DNA of 64,000 nt from the NCBI GenBank assembly GCA_963765585.1, contig CAVXXB010000016.1:62001-126000 (forward strand), written 5' to 3'. The notes under the pieces were generated by a model. That model was not told where the DNA came from. It saw only the letters and a program-made list of their open reading frames with translations, and made no database searches. The stretch comes from CAVXXB01 sp963765585 (lineage in GTDB: Bacteria; Calditrichota; Calditrichia; JAJRVZ01). The translations under genes and the position numbers were made by a program. Of this stretch, positions 48,189-58,536 are shown piece after piece (the first letter of the stretch is position 1; every line of letters begins with the position of its first letter).

Positions 48189-49550
48189 ATGACAGTGAAA
48201 CACAGTAAGGATAAAACAATTGACAAAATAAGCCGGCGGCAGTTTATGGGCCGGTCTGCGGCCGCTGCGGCCGGGGTTATGATTGTCCCAAGGGCTGTCT
48301 TAGGTGGACCAGGATATATTCCACCCAGCGACAAGGTAAATATTGCCTGCATTGGTGTGGGAGGTATGGGACATAACGATACCAAGGGCGTCAGCACTGA
48401 GAATATTGTAGCGCTATGTGATGTGGATGAGGTCCGCGCTGCTGAAACATTTAAACTATTTCCAAAGGTAAAGAAATTTAAAGATTTCAGGATCATGCTG
48501 GATGAAATGGATAGCGATATTGATGCGGTAACGGTGAGTACACCAGATAATACCCATGCGGTGATTGCTTCAATGGCGATGAAGATGGGTAAGCATGCCT
48601 ATGTACAAAAACCCCTGACACATGATATTTTTGAAGCCCGGATGCTGGCAAAAATTGCTAAAGAAGAAAAAGTGAAAACGCAAATGGGTAATCAGGGTCA
48701 TGCCGGTGAAGGTGCCCGATTGATCAATGAGTGGATCTGGGATGGCGCCATCGGTGATGTGACTGAAGTTCATTGCTGGACAAACAGACCTGTTTGGCCA
48801 CAGGGAATAGATCGTCCCCAGGAAACGCCATCCAAACCGCCAACCATGGCGTGGGATTTGTGGCTGGGCCCTGCTCCTTGGCGTTATTATCATCCGGCAT
48901 ATGCTCCATTTAACTGGCGGGGATGGCAGGATTTTGGTACTGGTGTAATGGGTGATATGGGCGCGCATATCATGGATCATCCATTCTGGGCATTAAAACT
49001 GCATCATCCCGAATCCTTCCAGGCAACTTCAACAAAAATCTTTGAAGAGACTTATCCGCTGGCTTCGGTCATTACATTAAATTTTCCGGCAAGAGAAAAA
49101 ATGTCCCCGGTAACCATGAAGTGGTATGACGGCGGTTTGTTGCCCCCCAGACCCGCAGAGCTGGAACAAGGTCGCATGATGGGTAACCGTGGCGGTGGTG
49201 TCATTTTTGTTGGAGATAAAGGAAAACTGATGTGCAGTGTGTATGGCGAAAATCCACGTTTGATCCCTGAAACAAAAATGAAAGAATATAAAAAACCCGA
49301 AAAGACAATCCCACGTTCACCGGGAATCAGGGAAGAATGGATTGAGGCCATCAAAAATGATGGTGAGACAACTTCAAACTTTGAATATGCCGGGCTGCTT
49401 ACCGAGACGATGTTGTTGGGAAATATCGCTCTCAAGCATAGTACCAAGAATATGATTTTTGAATGGGATTATGATAATATGAAAATTACCAATGATGAAG
49501 AAGCCAATCAGATGGTCACGAGAGAATACCGGAAGGGATGGACTTTATAG
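48189..49550 (+). CDS. Exported Gfo/Idh/MocA oxidoreductase (Tat)
   Basis: A 453-residue protein with Tat motif SRRQFMG and a signal ending near VLGGPGY. Rossmann turn IGVGGMG; the usual EKP motif is QKP here (YVQKPLTHD), with the lysine kept. WTNRPVWPQGI and GDMGAHIMDHPFWAL mark the large subgroup common in Bacteroidota, Planctomycetota and relatives. RBS GGAGGA. It is followed without gap by the next oxidoreductase gene. Confidence 0.9.
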   Translation: MTVKHSKDKTIDKISRRQFMGRSAAAAAGVMIVPRAVLGGPGYIPPSDKVNIACIGVGGMGHNDTKGVSTENIVALCDVDEVRAAETFKLFPKVKKFKDFRIMLDEMDSDIDAVTVSTPDNTHAVIASMAMKMGKHAYVQKPLTHDIFEARMLAKIAKEEKVKTQMGNQGHAGEGARLINEWIWDGAIGDVTEVHCWTNRPVWPQGIDRPQETPSKPPTMAWDLWLGPAPWRYYHPAYAPFNWRGWQDFGTGVMGDMGAHIMDHPFWALKLHHPESFQATSTKIFEETYPLASVITLNFPAREKMSPVTMKWYDGGLLPPRPAELEQGRMMGNRGGGVIFVGDKGKLMCSVYGENPRLIPETKMKEYKKPEKTIPRSPGIREEWIEAIKNDGETTSNFEYAGLLTETMLLGNIALKHSTKNMIFEWDYDNMKITNDEEANQMVTREYRKGWTL

Positions 49551-50624
49551 ATGCCGGACCGGATTAAGGTTGCCGTAATTGGCGCAGGAAATATGGGATC
49601 CTCCCATGCCCGGGCGTATTTCAATAATCCCGGGTTTGAGTTGGTAGCAATTGTCGATCAGTCGGAGAAGCAAAGAACAAAACTGGCCGCCGAATTGGGC
49701 GGCATCGGCCACTCTGCTTCCCTGACTGAAACCCTGGAAAAATATCAACCACAAGCTGTGGCCGTCTGTACCTATCCTGATACGCATTATACATTTGTGC
49801 GGGAGAGTATTGAAGCCGGTGCGGATGTATTTGTGGAAAAACCCATCGCGGAAACCGTGGCTGAGGCCAGGGAGCTGGTGCAACTGGCAAAAAAACGTGA
49901 CCGTAAAATAGTAGTAGGCTATATTTTACGTCACCACCCGGCCTGGAAAAAGTTTACCGAACTGGCACAATCACTGGGAAAACCCCTGGTCATGCGCATG
50001 AATCTGAATCAACAGAGCAGTGGCCATGAATGGCAGACTCATAAGAATTTGCTGAAAACCATGTCACCCATTGTAGATTGTGGCGTCCATTATGTTGATA
50101 TTATGTGCCAGATGACCAGAAGTAAGCCGGTCAGGGTGCAGGCAATCGGTGCGCGTCTCAGTGAAGAGATCGATTCGGAAATGTATAATTATGGTCAGTT
50201 ACAGGTAATATTTGAAGACGGATCAGTGGGTTGGTATGAGGCGGCATGGGGGCCAATGATCAGTGAGACTGCTTTTTTTGTAAAAGATGTCATCGGGCCA
50301 AAAGGATGTGTCAGCATCATGGATCCTGCGGCAAAAAAAAATGTGGATTCATCTGATATCGATAGTCACACAAAAACAAATAGTCTGTTATTGCATCACT
50401 CAGAAATTGATTCTCAGGGAAAATTTGTAAAAGAAAATGAACAAATCGATACCTCAGATGAACCGGATCATCAGGAATTATGCGACCGGGAACAATCGTT
50501 TTTTCTGACCGCCATAAATGATAATCTGGATTTGACCGACCATCTTGAAGATGCCATAAATAGTTTGGGTATTGTTTTGGCCGCGGATGAGTCTGTAAGG
50601 ACTGGCAAAATAGTTGGTTTGTGA
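49551..50624 (+). CDS. Cytoplasmic Gfo/Idh/MocA oxidoreductase
   Basis: A 357-residue protein, the only one of the five family members here without an export signal. Rossmann turn IGAGNMGSSHARAY, VEKPIAET with the catalytic lysine, and DCGVHYVDIMCQM. It starts at the base after the stop of the preceding gene, so the two are coupled. It may complete metabolism of the imported 3-keto sugar, for example by reducing it; that is inference from location only. Confidence 0.88.
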   Translation: MPDRIKVAVIGAGNMGSSHARAYFNNPGFELVAIVDQSEKQRTKLAAELGGIGHSASLTETLEKYQPQAVAVCTYPDTHYTFVRESIEAGADVFVEKPIAETVAEARELVQLAKKRDRKIVVGYILRHHPAWKKFTELAQSLGKPLVMRMNLNQQSSGHEWQTHKNLLKTMSPIVDCGVHYVDIMCQMTRSKPVRVQAIGARLSEEIDSEMYNYGQLQVIFEDGSVGWYEAAWGPMISETAFFVKDVIGPKGCVSIMDPAAKKNVDSSDIDSHTKTNSLLLHHSEIDSQGKFVKENEQIDTSDEPDHQELCDREQSFFLTAINDNLDLTDHLEDAINSLGIVLAADESVRTGKIVGL

Positions 50625-50925
50625 GTGAGCGACAAAGTGACAAAGTTTAAAAGCACCTAAGCGCCTGAGTCCCTTTTGAATAGGCACAAAGGCACAGAGT
50701 ACTTTTTACTTCGAAATTCAATATTCGAAATTTTTACTTTCAAAAGTCCCTGAGTACCTGAGCGCCCGGGCTTCGTAACTCGGTACTGGGTACTCGGCGC
50801 TGGGTTCTCGGTTCTCGATCAATCCCGAAGGGATTGTATAATAATTTTTCATTAAATATTAAAATAACCCAAAAAGGTTGTACAAACCAAGATTCGTAGA
50901 ATCGACCAATTATAAGGAGTGGATT
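50625..50925. repeat. Spacer with AGTCCCT- and CTCGGTA-family repeats
   Basis: AGTCCCT-family units lie near 50650-50680 and 50740-50765, then CTCGGTA-family heptamers at about 50777-50820. No gene is seen. AAGGAG at 50914-50919 serves the next gene. Confidence 0.6.
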
Positions 50926-52147
50926 GTGAATAAGAAAATCTACGGGCAGCTAAGTTTGATGATGTTTCTCGAGTTTTTTATCTGGGGCGCCTGGTATGTA
51001 ACTGTTGGAAACTATATGACGCGTATCGGAATGACAGATGTTATATATTGGGCTTATACGGTCAGTCCGATTGGTGCTGTGATTTCGCCATTTTTCCTGG
51101 GAATGATTGCCGATCGTTTCTTCGCAACGGAAAAAGTACTGGGAACATTACATATTATTGGCGGCATTGCTATTTTTCTTACACCATTAGTGGCAGAGGG
51201 CGCATTTGTATCTGCACCCCTGTTCATAATTTTATTACTCATTCATATGCTTTGCTATATGCCTACCATCGGTCTTGTGAATAGCCTGGCATTTCATCAT
51301 ATGGAAGATCAGGAAAAACAGTTCCCGGTGGTGAGAGTATTTGGTACGATCGGCTGGATTGTAGCGGGTGTTTTTGTCAGTGCGATTCTTGGTGCAGATG
51401 AAACACCTATCCCACTACAAGTTGCTGGAATAGCTGGCGTCTTAATGGGCCTGTATAGCTTTACATTACCGCATACACCGCCTCCGGCAGCAGGTAGTGC
51501 CATCACCGTACGCCAGATACTTGGTCTGGATGCATTGGCTCAATTAAAGAGCCGGCCGTTTATTATCTTCATCATCAGTTCTTTTTTGATCTGTATTCCA
51601 CTTTCAGTTTACTATGCTTATGCACCGGTATTTGTAAATGCGTCGCAAATTGTCGATCCCGGATTTAAGATGTCTTTTGGACAAATGTCGGAAGCATTCT
51701 TTATCATATTAATGCCTATGTTCTTTGTGCGATTTGGTGTCAAGTGGATGCTGGTTACCGGTATGTTCGCCTGGGTATTACGCTATGTATTTTTTGCTCT
51801 TGCTGCCCCGACCGGTGTGTTCTGGATGATTATGGCCGGCATTATACTCCATGGTATTTGCTATGATTTCTTCTTTGTAGCAGGTCAGATTTATGTCGAT
51901 AAAAAAGCAAATCCAGACTATTCGCGGTCAGGCTCAGGGTTTTCTGGTACTGATGACTTATGGACTGGGAATGTTGATAGGCGCACAAATATCAGGATGG
52001 TTGTTCAATTCAATAGTCATTGATAGTGGAACCCAGGCCATGCAACAATGGCAGGTGTTCTGGGTCGCTCCGGCTGCGTTTGCCGCGGTGGTTTTGGTTT
52101 TTTTCATAATTATGTTTAAAGATAAAAAAATACCGGATAATGTGTAA
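50926..52147 (+). CDS. MFS transporter (NupG/nucleoside-symporter-like), frame interrupted
   Basis: A 12-helix inner-membrane transporter, 406 residues when joined. Start is the GTG at 50926 (NKKIYGQLSLMMFLEFF) with AAGGAG 6 bp upstream. The frame runs to IYVDKKANPD and then breaks; the +1 frame continues IRGQAQGFLVLMTYGLGM. Removing one base within GACTATT (51919-51925) restores continuity. It probably imports a sugar, oxidised sugar or nucleoside for the surrounding pathway. The break is 30 codons before the zero-frame stop. Confidence 0.82.
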
Positions 52148-52152
52148 TATTT

Positions 52153-53415
52153 ATGACTAAGATATCTCGTAGAAAATTTTTAGGCTCATCAGTGGCGGGG
52201 TTTAGTGCTTTTTGTATCATTCCCCGCCATGTTTTAGGTGGAATAGGATACACTGCTCCCAGCGATGTACTGACCAAAGCTGTGATAGGCGTGGGAGGTA
52301 TGGGAAGGTGGCACCTGGGCACACCTGGATCGAAGCTAGTTGCCGTCTGTGATGTGGATAAAAATCATCTGCAGCGAGCCATGCAAATTGGCGGGCCCGA
52401 TGTGGTGGGCTATCATGACTTTCGGGAAATTCTGCTGCGTGATGATATTGATATTATTCATATTGCCACGCCGCCCCATTGGCATGGACTTATGTCTGTT
52501 GCTGCAGCACAGGCTGGAAAGGACATCTGGTGTGAAAAGCCGATGACCCGGACAATTGGCGAGGGTCAAAAACTCGTTGATGCCGTGCAAAAAAACGGCA
52601 GTATTTTCAGGGTTAATACATGGTTTCGTTTTAATTCACTTTTTTATGGATTCGGAACCGAAGTGAAACCGGTGAAAAAACTGGTAAACAGCGGCTTACT
52701 GGGCTGGCCCCTGAAAATCACCATCAGTGCACAGACCGGATTTAACTGGAAATTAAACTGGCAGGGATTGACAAATCTTAAAGCCCAGTGGATTCCGGAG
52801 AATCTCGATTACAATATGTGGCTTGGACCTGCGCCATATAAATCCTATCACCCTCATCGTGTGCATAATACATTCCGTGGGTATTGGGATTATGACGGCG
52901 GTGGTCTGGGTGATATGGGACAGCATTATCTTGATCCGGTTCAGTACCTGCTCAATAAAGACCATACCAGTCCGTCATATATCGAAGTGGATGCGCCGCA
53001 ATCACATCCTGATGCGGTTGGTGCCTGGCGGACAATCAAAATGCGCTATGATGACGGATGTGAAATTATAATCGATGCCGGAATGATATCCGGTCGGGTG
53101 CCATTTATCGAGGGACCCAATGGGAAATTGTACAGAGGGTTTAAATCCGATATTAGAAATATTGGGAAGAAACTCTCCGAATTTCCGGAACCTGATGAGC
53201 AATATACAGACTTTATAGAAGCGGTGAGAACCCGCACAAAATTTGCCCTGAATGAAAGCAATGCACATCGATCAGCCACTTTGGTAAATCTGGGAAAGAT
53301 CGCAGTCCGGTTAGGTAGAAACCTGCATTTTGATCCGGTTAAACAAGAATTCATTAATGATATTGAAGCAAACCGTCTGATCAATCAGCCCATGAGGTCG
53401 CCATGGCATCTGTAA
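52153..53415 (+). CDS. Exported Gfo/Idh/MocA oxidoreductase (Tat)
   Basis: A 420-residue protein with Tat motif SRRKFLG and a signal ending near VLGGIGY. Rossmann turn IGVGGMGRWH; CEKPMTRT with the catalytic lysine; AQTGFNWKLNWQ and GDMGQHYLDPVQYLL are the substrate-side blocks. It begins 5 bp after the transporter and its end overlaps the next gene by 13 bp, so these genes form one transcript. Confidence 0.91.
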   Translation: MTKISRRKFLGSSVAGFSAFCIIPRHVLGGIGYTAPSDVLTKAVIGVGGMGRWHLGTPGSKLVAVCDVDKNHLQRAMQIGGPDVVGYHDFREILLRDDIDIIHIATPPHWHGLMSVAAAQAGKDIWCEKPMTRTIGEGQKLVDAVQKNGSIFRVNTWFRFNSLFYGFGTEVKPVKKLVNSGLLGWPLKITISAQTGFNWKLNWQGLTNLKAQWIPENLDYNMWLGPAPYKSYHPHRVHNTFRGYWDYDGGGLGDMGQHYLDPVQYLLNKDHTSPSYIEVDAPQSHPDAVGAWRTIKMRYDDGCEIIIDAGMISGRVPFIEGPNGKLYRGFKSDIRNIGKKLSEFPEPDEQYTDFIEAVRTRTKFALNESNAHRSATLVNLGKIAVRLGRNLHFDPVKQEFINDIEANRLINQPMRSPWHL

Positions 53416-56400
53416 TCCGGAAAACTTGTACGATGGGAATATTTTTGTTTCTCATAGTGATGATTTCCAGCTGTAGTTCATCACTTCCGCAGAGAGAACA
53501 AAATTCTGTGATAGATATTAATGATGTTTTGCACAGGCTACCCGCTCAGGATACGATCAGCCGGCATTTGTACACTTCAGAGATCCTCCGTCAGGCCCCT
53601 GCCTCGTTTCATCAGATCCTTCAACTGCTGGATAGTGAAGATTCAGGACAAAGGACTCAGGCAGAGTATGCTGTATCTCTATTAAGCGATTACTTTGGTA
53701 AATATTTCGAAGATAAAATGTTACCGGAGTACATTGATCTTATCCAAAATACGATAGAACTATCTGGAGATATTGATACCAGGAATTTTCTGATAGAGCA
53801 GATTGCGTTGTGCGGCACAGATGCATCGGTTGACTTTCTTAGAGAGTATCTCGATAATGAACAGCTATCGAATGCAGCACTCCGGGCAATGGTACAAATA
53901 AATGCACAAAAAACAGCAAAAATTCTCAATCAAAATTTAAATGATGTGCCTGTGCAGTTCCAGGTAGCTTTTATCAAAACTCTGGGTGAATTGAAATACC
54001 AGCAGGCAGCAGAGAGTATTTTGCCATTTACCGATTCAGAAAATCATGAATTAAGACAGATTGCCCGTTTTTCTCTGGCAAATATGGGATATCTACTTGC
54101 AGAATCAATGTTTCACCACCAAATTCAATCCAATGATTTGGAAGAACGTAAAAACGGTTTAAACAATTATATTCTTTGGATGCAAAATATAAATGATCGT
54201 AACAAAAAGAGTACAGGTATAAAAGAGGTAATTGAAAATAAAGACAGCCGCTTCGAAACGCAGCATCGTCTGACTATGTTACATGATTGTATAAGGATCG
54301 GATGCAATAATTTATACGATTATTTGGCTCTTTTGCTGAATGAAGATAATCCTAAACTGAAAAGGGAATCCTTACGATTAACGCACTCTGTAAAGGATGG
54401 TGAAATGACCTCGTGGTTGATTGCCCGGGCAGAAAAAACAGATAATAGAGAGGCAATTGTTCAGATCCTGGGTGACCGGGGTGATAGTGCCGCATTACCA
54501 TTTCTATACAGTATTGGCGATGACACGACATCTTCAATGCAAAAATCAACATTCAGGGCGATTCGCCGGTTGAACGGGACAGAGTGGTTAGTCCAAAATC
54601 TGCACTCCTGTAACAATATGACCACCGGTTCAATACTCGAAAATGAATTGATACATATAGATAGGGGTGAGTTGGTCAGCGATATCGGTTCCTTAGATAC
54701 CAATTCGCTTACGATAAGTGCCAGGATCGTAATTCTTAATGTTATTGCACAGCGCAATTTAACGGCACTGATTTCTCATGTTCGTGGATCTCTTTCTGAT
54801 GAGCACATCGAAATACGCATGGCAGCAATAAATGCAGCGATGATAATGGAAGACCTGGCTTCTCTTGAAGACTTGATCAATAATTTGTATGTAATTAGTG
54901 ACGAAAATGAACTGGAGATTTCCATAAAATGTATTAGCAGATTGTTACCATTGAGTCCCGATAAAGACAATTACCTATCGAGCCTGGATGATGAAAGGTT
55001 AGAGAGTACTCCGGAATTACAAACTGCTTATTATTCAATACTGAAATCTGTTGGTGGAAAAAGGGCATTTGAACTTCTTCAGAGTAAAATAACAGGCAAT
55101 GATAATGAAGCCGCATTGGAGGTCCTGTATGATTGGCCCGATGGTTATGCTCTTGAGACCCTGATGAACCTGGCTTCTCACTCAGAGAATATCAGAGTAA
55201 AAGTCAAAGCGACCAGAGCCAGTTTACGAATTTTGCGGGAAAATGAGTTTTTACCCAATATCAGGTTGACTCACTACCAAAAACTAATGTCAGTTACTAC
55301 CCGGCCTGAAGAAAAACAAATGATTCTCGGTGAAGTAATGCAGATACAAACTCCTGAGTCAATGGATTTTGTAATCGCCCGGATTAATGATCCTGATCTG
55401 AGAGAGCCTGCAATTACGGCACTTATACAACTGATCGGTGATGATGAAGCAAAATCAGTTACTAAAAAAATGTTACTTTTCAGTTTCCCGGAAGATAGTT
55501 TAGAATCATTATTCAGTGAAAAAGCCGATCCGGATTTAAATATTCCACCGGAAGGTTTTGTTGCCTTGTTTAACGGGAAAAATCTTGCCGGGTGGAAAGG
55601 TCTGGTTGCAGATCCGGTTCAAAGAAGAAATATGTCAGAGCCGGAACTGGATAGTTTACAAATACTGGCAAATGATGAAATGCGCTCGCATTGGTATGTG
55701 GAAAATGGAATTTTACGGTTTGACGGCAGAGGGAAAAATTTATGTACGATAAAGGATTACCGTAACTTTGAATTGCTGATCGACTGGAAAATCGAAAAAA
55801 ATGGCGATAGTGGTATCTATCTGCGTGGAACGCCGCAAGTACAGATTAAAGATCAATACCTACCGCAAGGTGGATCCGGAGGATTATATAACAATATACT
55901 TGCTGAAAATAAGCCGTTGGAAATTGCCGACCGTGAACCCGGTGAATGGAACCGGTTTCGTATTATCATGGTAAAAAACAAAGTGACTGTCTATTTGAAC
56001 AGACGCCTGGTCGTAGATAATATCCGTATGGAAAATTATTGGGAGAGAGATCGTGACGCCTATGAAACAGGCCCGATTGAACTCCAGGCCCATAATTCTC
56101 CATTGTATTTTCGCAACATATTTATAAAAGAAATCCCGGATGCAGAAATCCCAGAAGGTAAATTATTCAACGGAAGGGACCTCTCCGGTTGGGAGATCAT
56201 AAATTCAGAGGGTAATCCCTGGCATGTTTCTGATAGTGTCTTGTTTACGGATGGATCATCAGGGGGCTGGCTGTCAACAGAGAGGCAGTATGATGATTTT
56301 GAACTAACGCTTGAATTTAAAGTGTCAAGTGGTGGTAATAGTGGCATATTTATTCGCTCTCCCCGGGAGGGGGACCCGGCTTATACCGGAATAGAAATTC

Positions 56401-56717
56401 AGATTCTGGATGATAACGCTGAAAAATATGCAAATTTAAAGCCCTGGCAATACGCCGGTAGCCTATATGGAATAGTGCCGGCTACTAAAAATATTTTTAC
56501 AAAATCAAACCAATGGCAAAAAATGAAAATCATTTGTGATGGTCCGGAAATTTTAGTGAGTTTAAATAATACACCGGTCGTCGAGACCAATCTTGTGGAT
56601 CACATGTGGCAGGAAGATACCCATCCCGGATTGAAACGCCGGAGGGGGTATATCGGTTTGCAATCGCATGGATCACAGGTTGAATTTAGAAATATTAATA
56701 TTGAGGTCTTACAATGA
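53403..56717 (+). CDS. HEAT-repeat lipoprotein with two C-terminal DUF1080 domains
   Basis: A 1104-residue lipoprotein (signal with lipobox ISSC near residue 24). Residues about 50-710 are helical HEAT/Armadillo-like repeats. Two DUF1080 domains follow: about 716-905 (FVALFNGKNLAGWKG, NGDSGIYLRGTPQ, PGEWNRFRI) and 919-1104 (LFNGRDLSGWEI, GGNSGIFIRSP, GYIGLQSHGSQVEFRNI). The DUF1080 family acts on 3-keto-glycosides. The HEAT part may be a protein or glycan docking scaffold. GAGG lies 5 bp before the ATG. The 3.3-kb frame is intact. It overlaps the next gene by 4 bp. Confidence 0.88.
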   Translation: MASVIRKTCTMGIFLFLIVMISSCSSSLPQREQNSVIDINDVLHRLPAQDTISRHLYTSEILRQAPASFHQILQLLDSEDSGQRTQAEYAVSLLSDYFGKYFEDKMLPEYIDLIQNTIELSGDIDTRNFLIEQIALCGTDASVDFLREYLDNEQLSNAALRAMVQINAQKTAKILNQNLNDVPVQFQVAFIKTLGELKYQQAAESILPFTDSENHELRQIARFSLANMGYLLAESMFHHQIQSNDLEERKNGLNNYILWMQNINDRNKKSTGIKEVIENKDSRFETQHRLTMLHDCIRIGCNNLYDYLALLLNEDNPKLKRESLRLTHSVKDGEMTSWLIARAEKTDNREAIVQILGDRGDSAALPFLYSIGDDTTSSMQKSTFRAIRRLNGTEWLVQNLHSCNNMTTGSILENELIHIDRGELVSDIGSLDTNSLTISARIVILNVIAQRNLTALISHVRGSLSDEHIEIRMAAINAAMIMEDLASLEDLINNLYVISDENELEISIKCISRLLPLSPDKDNYLSSLDDERLESTPELQTAYYSILKSVGGKRAFELLQSKITGNDNEAALEVLYDWPDGYALETLMNLASHSENIRVKVKATRASLRILRENEFLPNIRLTHYQKLMSVTTRPEEKQMILGEVMQIQTPESMDFVIARINDPDLREPAITALIQLIGDDEAKSVTKKMLLFSFPEDSLESLFSEKADPDLNIPPEGFVALFNGKNLAGWKGLVADPVQRRNMSEPELDSLQILANDEMRSHWYVENGILRFDGRGKNLCTIKDYRNFELLIDWKIEKNGDSGIYLRGTPQVQIKDQYLPQGGSGGLYNNILAENKPLEIADREPGEWNRFRIIMVKNKVTVYLNRRLVVDNIRMENYWERDRDAYETGPIELQAHNSPLYFRNIFIKEIPDAEIPEGKLFNGRDLSGWEIINSEGNPWHVSDSVLFTDGSSGGWLSTERQYDDFELTLEFKVSSGGNSGIFIRSPREGDPAYTGIEIQILDDNAEKYANLKPWQYAGSLYGIVPATKNIFTKSNQWQKMKIICDGPEILVSLNNTPVVETNLVDHMWQEDTHPGLKRRRGYIGLQSHGSQVEFRNINIEVLQ

Positions 56718-58168
56718 GAAAGTATTTCCCGGTTATTCTTCCGTTATTATTGTTGTTTAGTTTTGTCAGCATAATGGCACAAGCAGAATATTCGCCTCAG
56801 ACTTCACATCCCTCAACGGATTTGGTAGATGATTGGAATCTTGCCATGCAATTCTCGACCTTCCGTGAGTATTCTTTTTTTGAATCGGTTGAGAAAACTT
56901 CAGAACTGGGTTTGTCCTGGATTGAAGCATACCCCGGGCAAAAAATCTTTTCCGGTGATGACGATCTCGTTTTTGACGAAAACCTGTCCACAAAATATCG
57001 TGAGCAAATAAAAGCCAGGTTAAAGGAGTCTGGTTTGCGTCTGATAAATTATGGTGTGGTCAAATTGCCAGACAATGAACAAGAATGGAAGCAAATGTTC
57101 GATTTTGCCAAAGATATGGGTATTAAAACACTCATTTCGGAACCTGAGCAAAAAAGTCTTCCCATGATTGATAGTCTCTGTCAGGTCTATGATATATCGG
57201 TCGCGCTGTATAATTATCCCAAACCTTCACGATACTGGCATCCCGATTCAGTATTGTCTGCAATTAAGGACCGGACAAAATACATTGGCGCCTGTGCAGA
57301 TGTTGGACACTGGATCCGTTCCGGGCTTGACCCCCTGTTGAGCATCAGGCAATTGGCAGACAGAGTGATCACACTTCATTTCAAGGATGTCGCAGATTTC
57401 AAAAATAAAAATGCGCCTGATGTTTTATTGGGAAAAGGGATCGGGAATCTTGATCTGGTGGTCGAACAGTTGCGATATATGAAATTTAAGGGTGTTATTT
57501 CGTTGGAATACGAGCGAACCGGACCCCAATTAATGGCAGATTTGAGGTATAATGTTTATGTATTTAATATGATTGCCCAGGCATTTGTCCCAAGCCAGTG
57601 GAACTTTTTATTGGATGAAAATCTGAAAAATTGCGTGTTTGAACCAGAATCCTGGAAATATGAAGAGGGAATTCTCTCCGCGGAAGGCGGAGGGGATTTA
57701 TGGACAAAGAATACATATGGCAATTTTATTCTCGATTTGGATTTCAAGTTGGCACCGGGTACGAATAGCGGCATATTTATCCGGACCGGAGATATTGTTG
57801 AATGGCTGCACACGGCCATTGAGGTTCAGATTCTTGATTCACATGAAAATGATAAACTATCCCGGGAGGACTGTGGTGCCATTTTTGACTGTCTTGAACC
57901 GGCCAGGAATATGGTAAAAGCACCAGGTGAGTGGAATAAATATACCATCACTTGCATCGGAAATAAAATATATGTTGTTTTGAATGGTGAACAGGTCATC
58001 AATATGGATCTTGATCTTTGGACTGAAGCGGGTAAAAATCCGGATGGTTCGCCAAATAAATTTAAAACCGCCTATAAGGACATGCCACGCAAAGGTCACA
58101 TTGGTTTCCAATATCATGGGCAACCGGTTTGGTTCCGCAATATCAGGATAAGAAAACTGGAATTATAA
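56714..58168 (+). CDS. Exported TIM-barrel isomerase fused to DUF1080
   Basis: A 484-residue protein with signal peptide ending near IMAQA. Residues about 35-290 are a sugar-isomerase/epimerase TIM barrel (GLSWIEAYPG, CADVGHWIRSG, LHFKDV, ISLEYERTG). Residues about 304-484 are a DUF1080 domain (FEPESWKYEEGILSAEGGG, NSGIFIRTGD, IEVQILDS, PGEWNKYTI, GHIGFQYHGQPVWFRNIRI). Fusing the two suggests that cleavage of the 3-keto-glycoside and isomerisation of its product are linked in the periplasm. The ATGA overlap shows coupling to the preceding gene. Confidence 0.9.
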   Translation: MRKYFPVILPLLLLFSFVSIMAQAEYSPQTSHPSTDLVDDWNLAMQFSTFREYSFFESVEKTSELGLSWIEAYPGQKIFSGDDDLVFDENLSTKYREQIKARLKESGLRLINYGVVKLPDNEQEWKQMFDFAKDMGIKTLISEPEQKSLPMIDSLCQVYDISVALYNYPKPSRYWHPDSVLSAIKDRTKYIGACADVGHWIRSGLDPLLSIRQLADRVITLHFKDVADFKNKNAPDVLLGKGIGNLDLVVEQLRYMKFKGVISLEYERTGPQLMADLRYNVYVFNMIAQAFVPSQWNFLLDENLKNCVFEPESWKYEEGILSAEGGGDLWTKNTYGNFILDLDFKLAPGTNSGIFIRTGDIVEWLHTAIEVQILDSHENDKLSREDCGAIFDCLEPARNMVKAPGEWNKYTITCIGNKIYVVLNGEQVINMDLDLWTEAGKNPDGSPNKFKTAYKDMPRKGHIGFQYHGQPVWFRNIRIRKLEL

Positions 58169-58536
58169 TAGGATTATACCCATGGAATCATATTCCTGGA
58201 CAGGCTAATCCAACAGGAGCAGGGGGATGGTCTTAACCGCAATGACGCAAAGTAGTAGCAAAGATCGCAATGATTATATATTATATATACTCAGTGCTCT
58301 CCGTCTCTTCTCTGCGTATTTTGAGGTTAATCTTTCGCTTTTTATCAGCCGACTTAATTGATATTTCAGATAATAGAGTCCGTATCCGAAGGATCCCGTT
58401 CCGGGACAGGATGACTGAAGAGTATTAATGATAACCAAGATAATATTACATATAATTTTCATCTGCCTTGAAAATACTAGGTCGATTAAGTACATTTATT
58501 AAACCAAAATATATGATTATCTAGTGGGATAACGAT
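58169..58536. other. Spacer with dispersed repeat unit
   Basis: At 58378-58414 lies the palindromic unit also found at 35421-35457 (25 bp identical, core TCCCGTTCCGGGA). A degenerate CTCTCC-GTCTCTTCTCTGCG stretch lies near 58295. No gene is seen. Confidence 0.55.
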
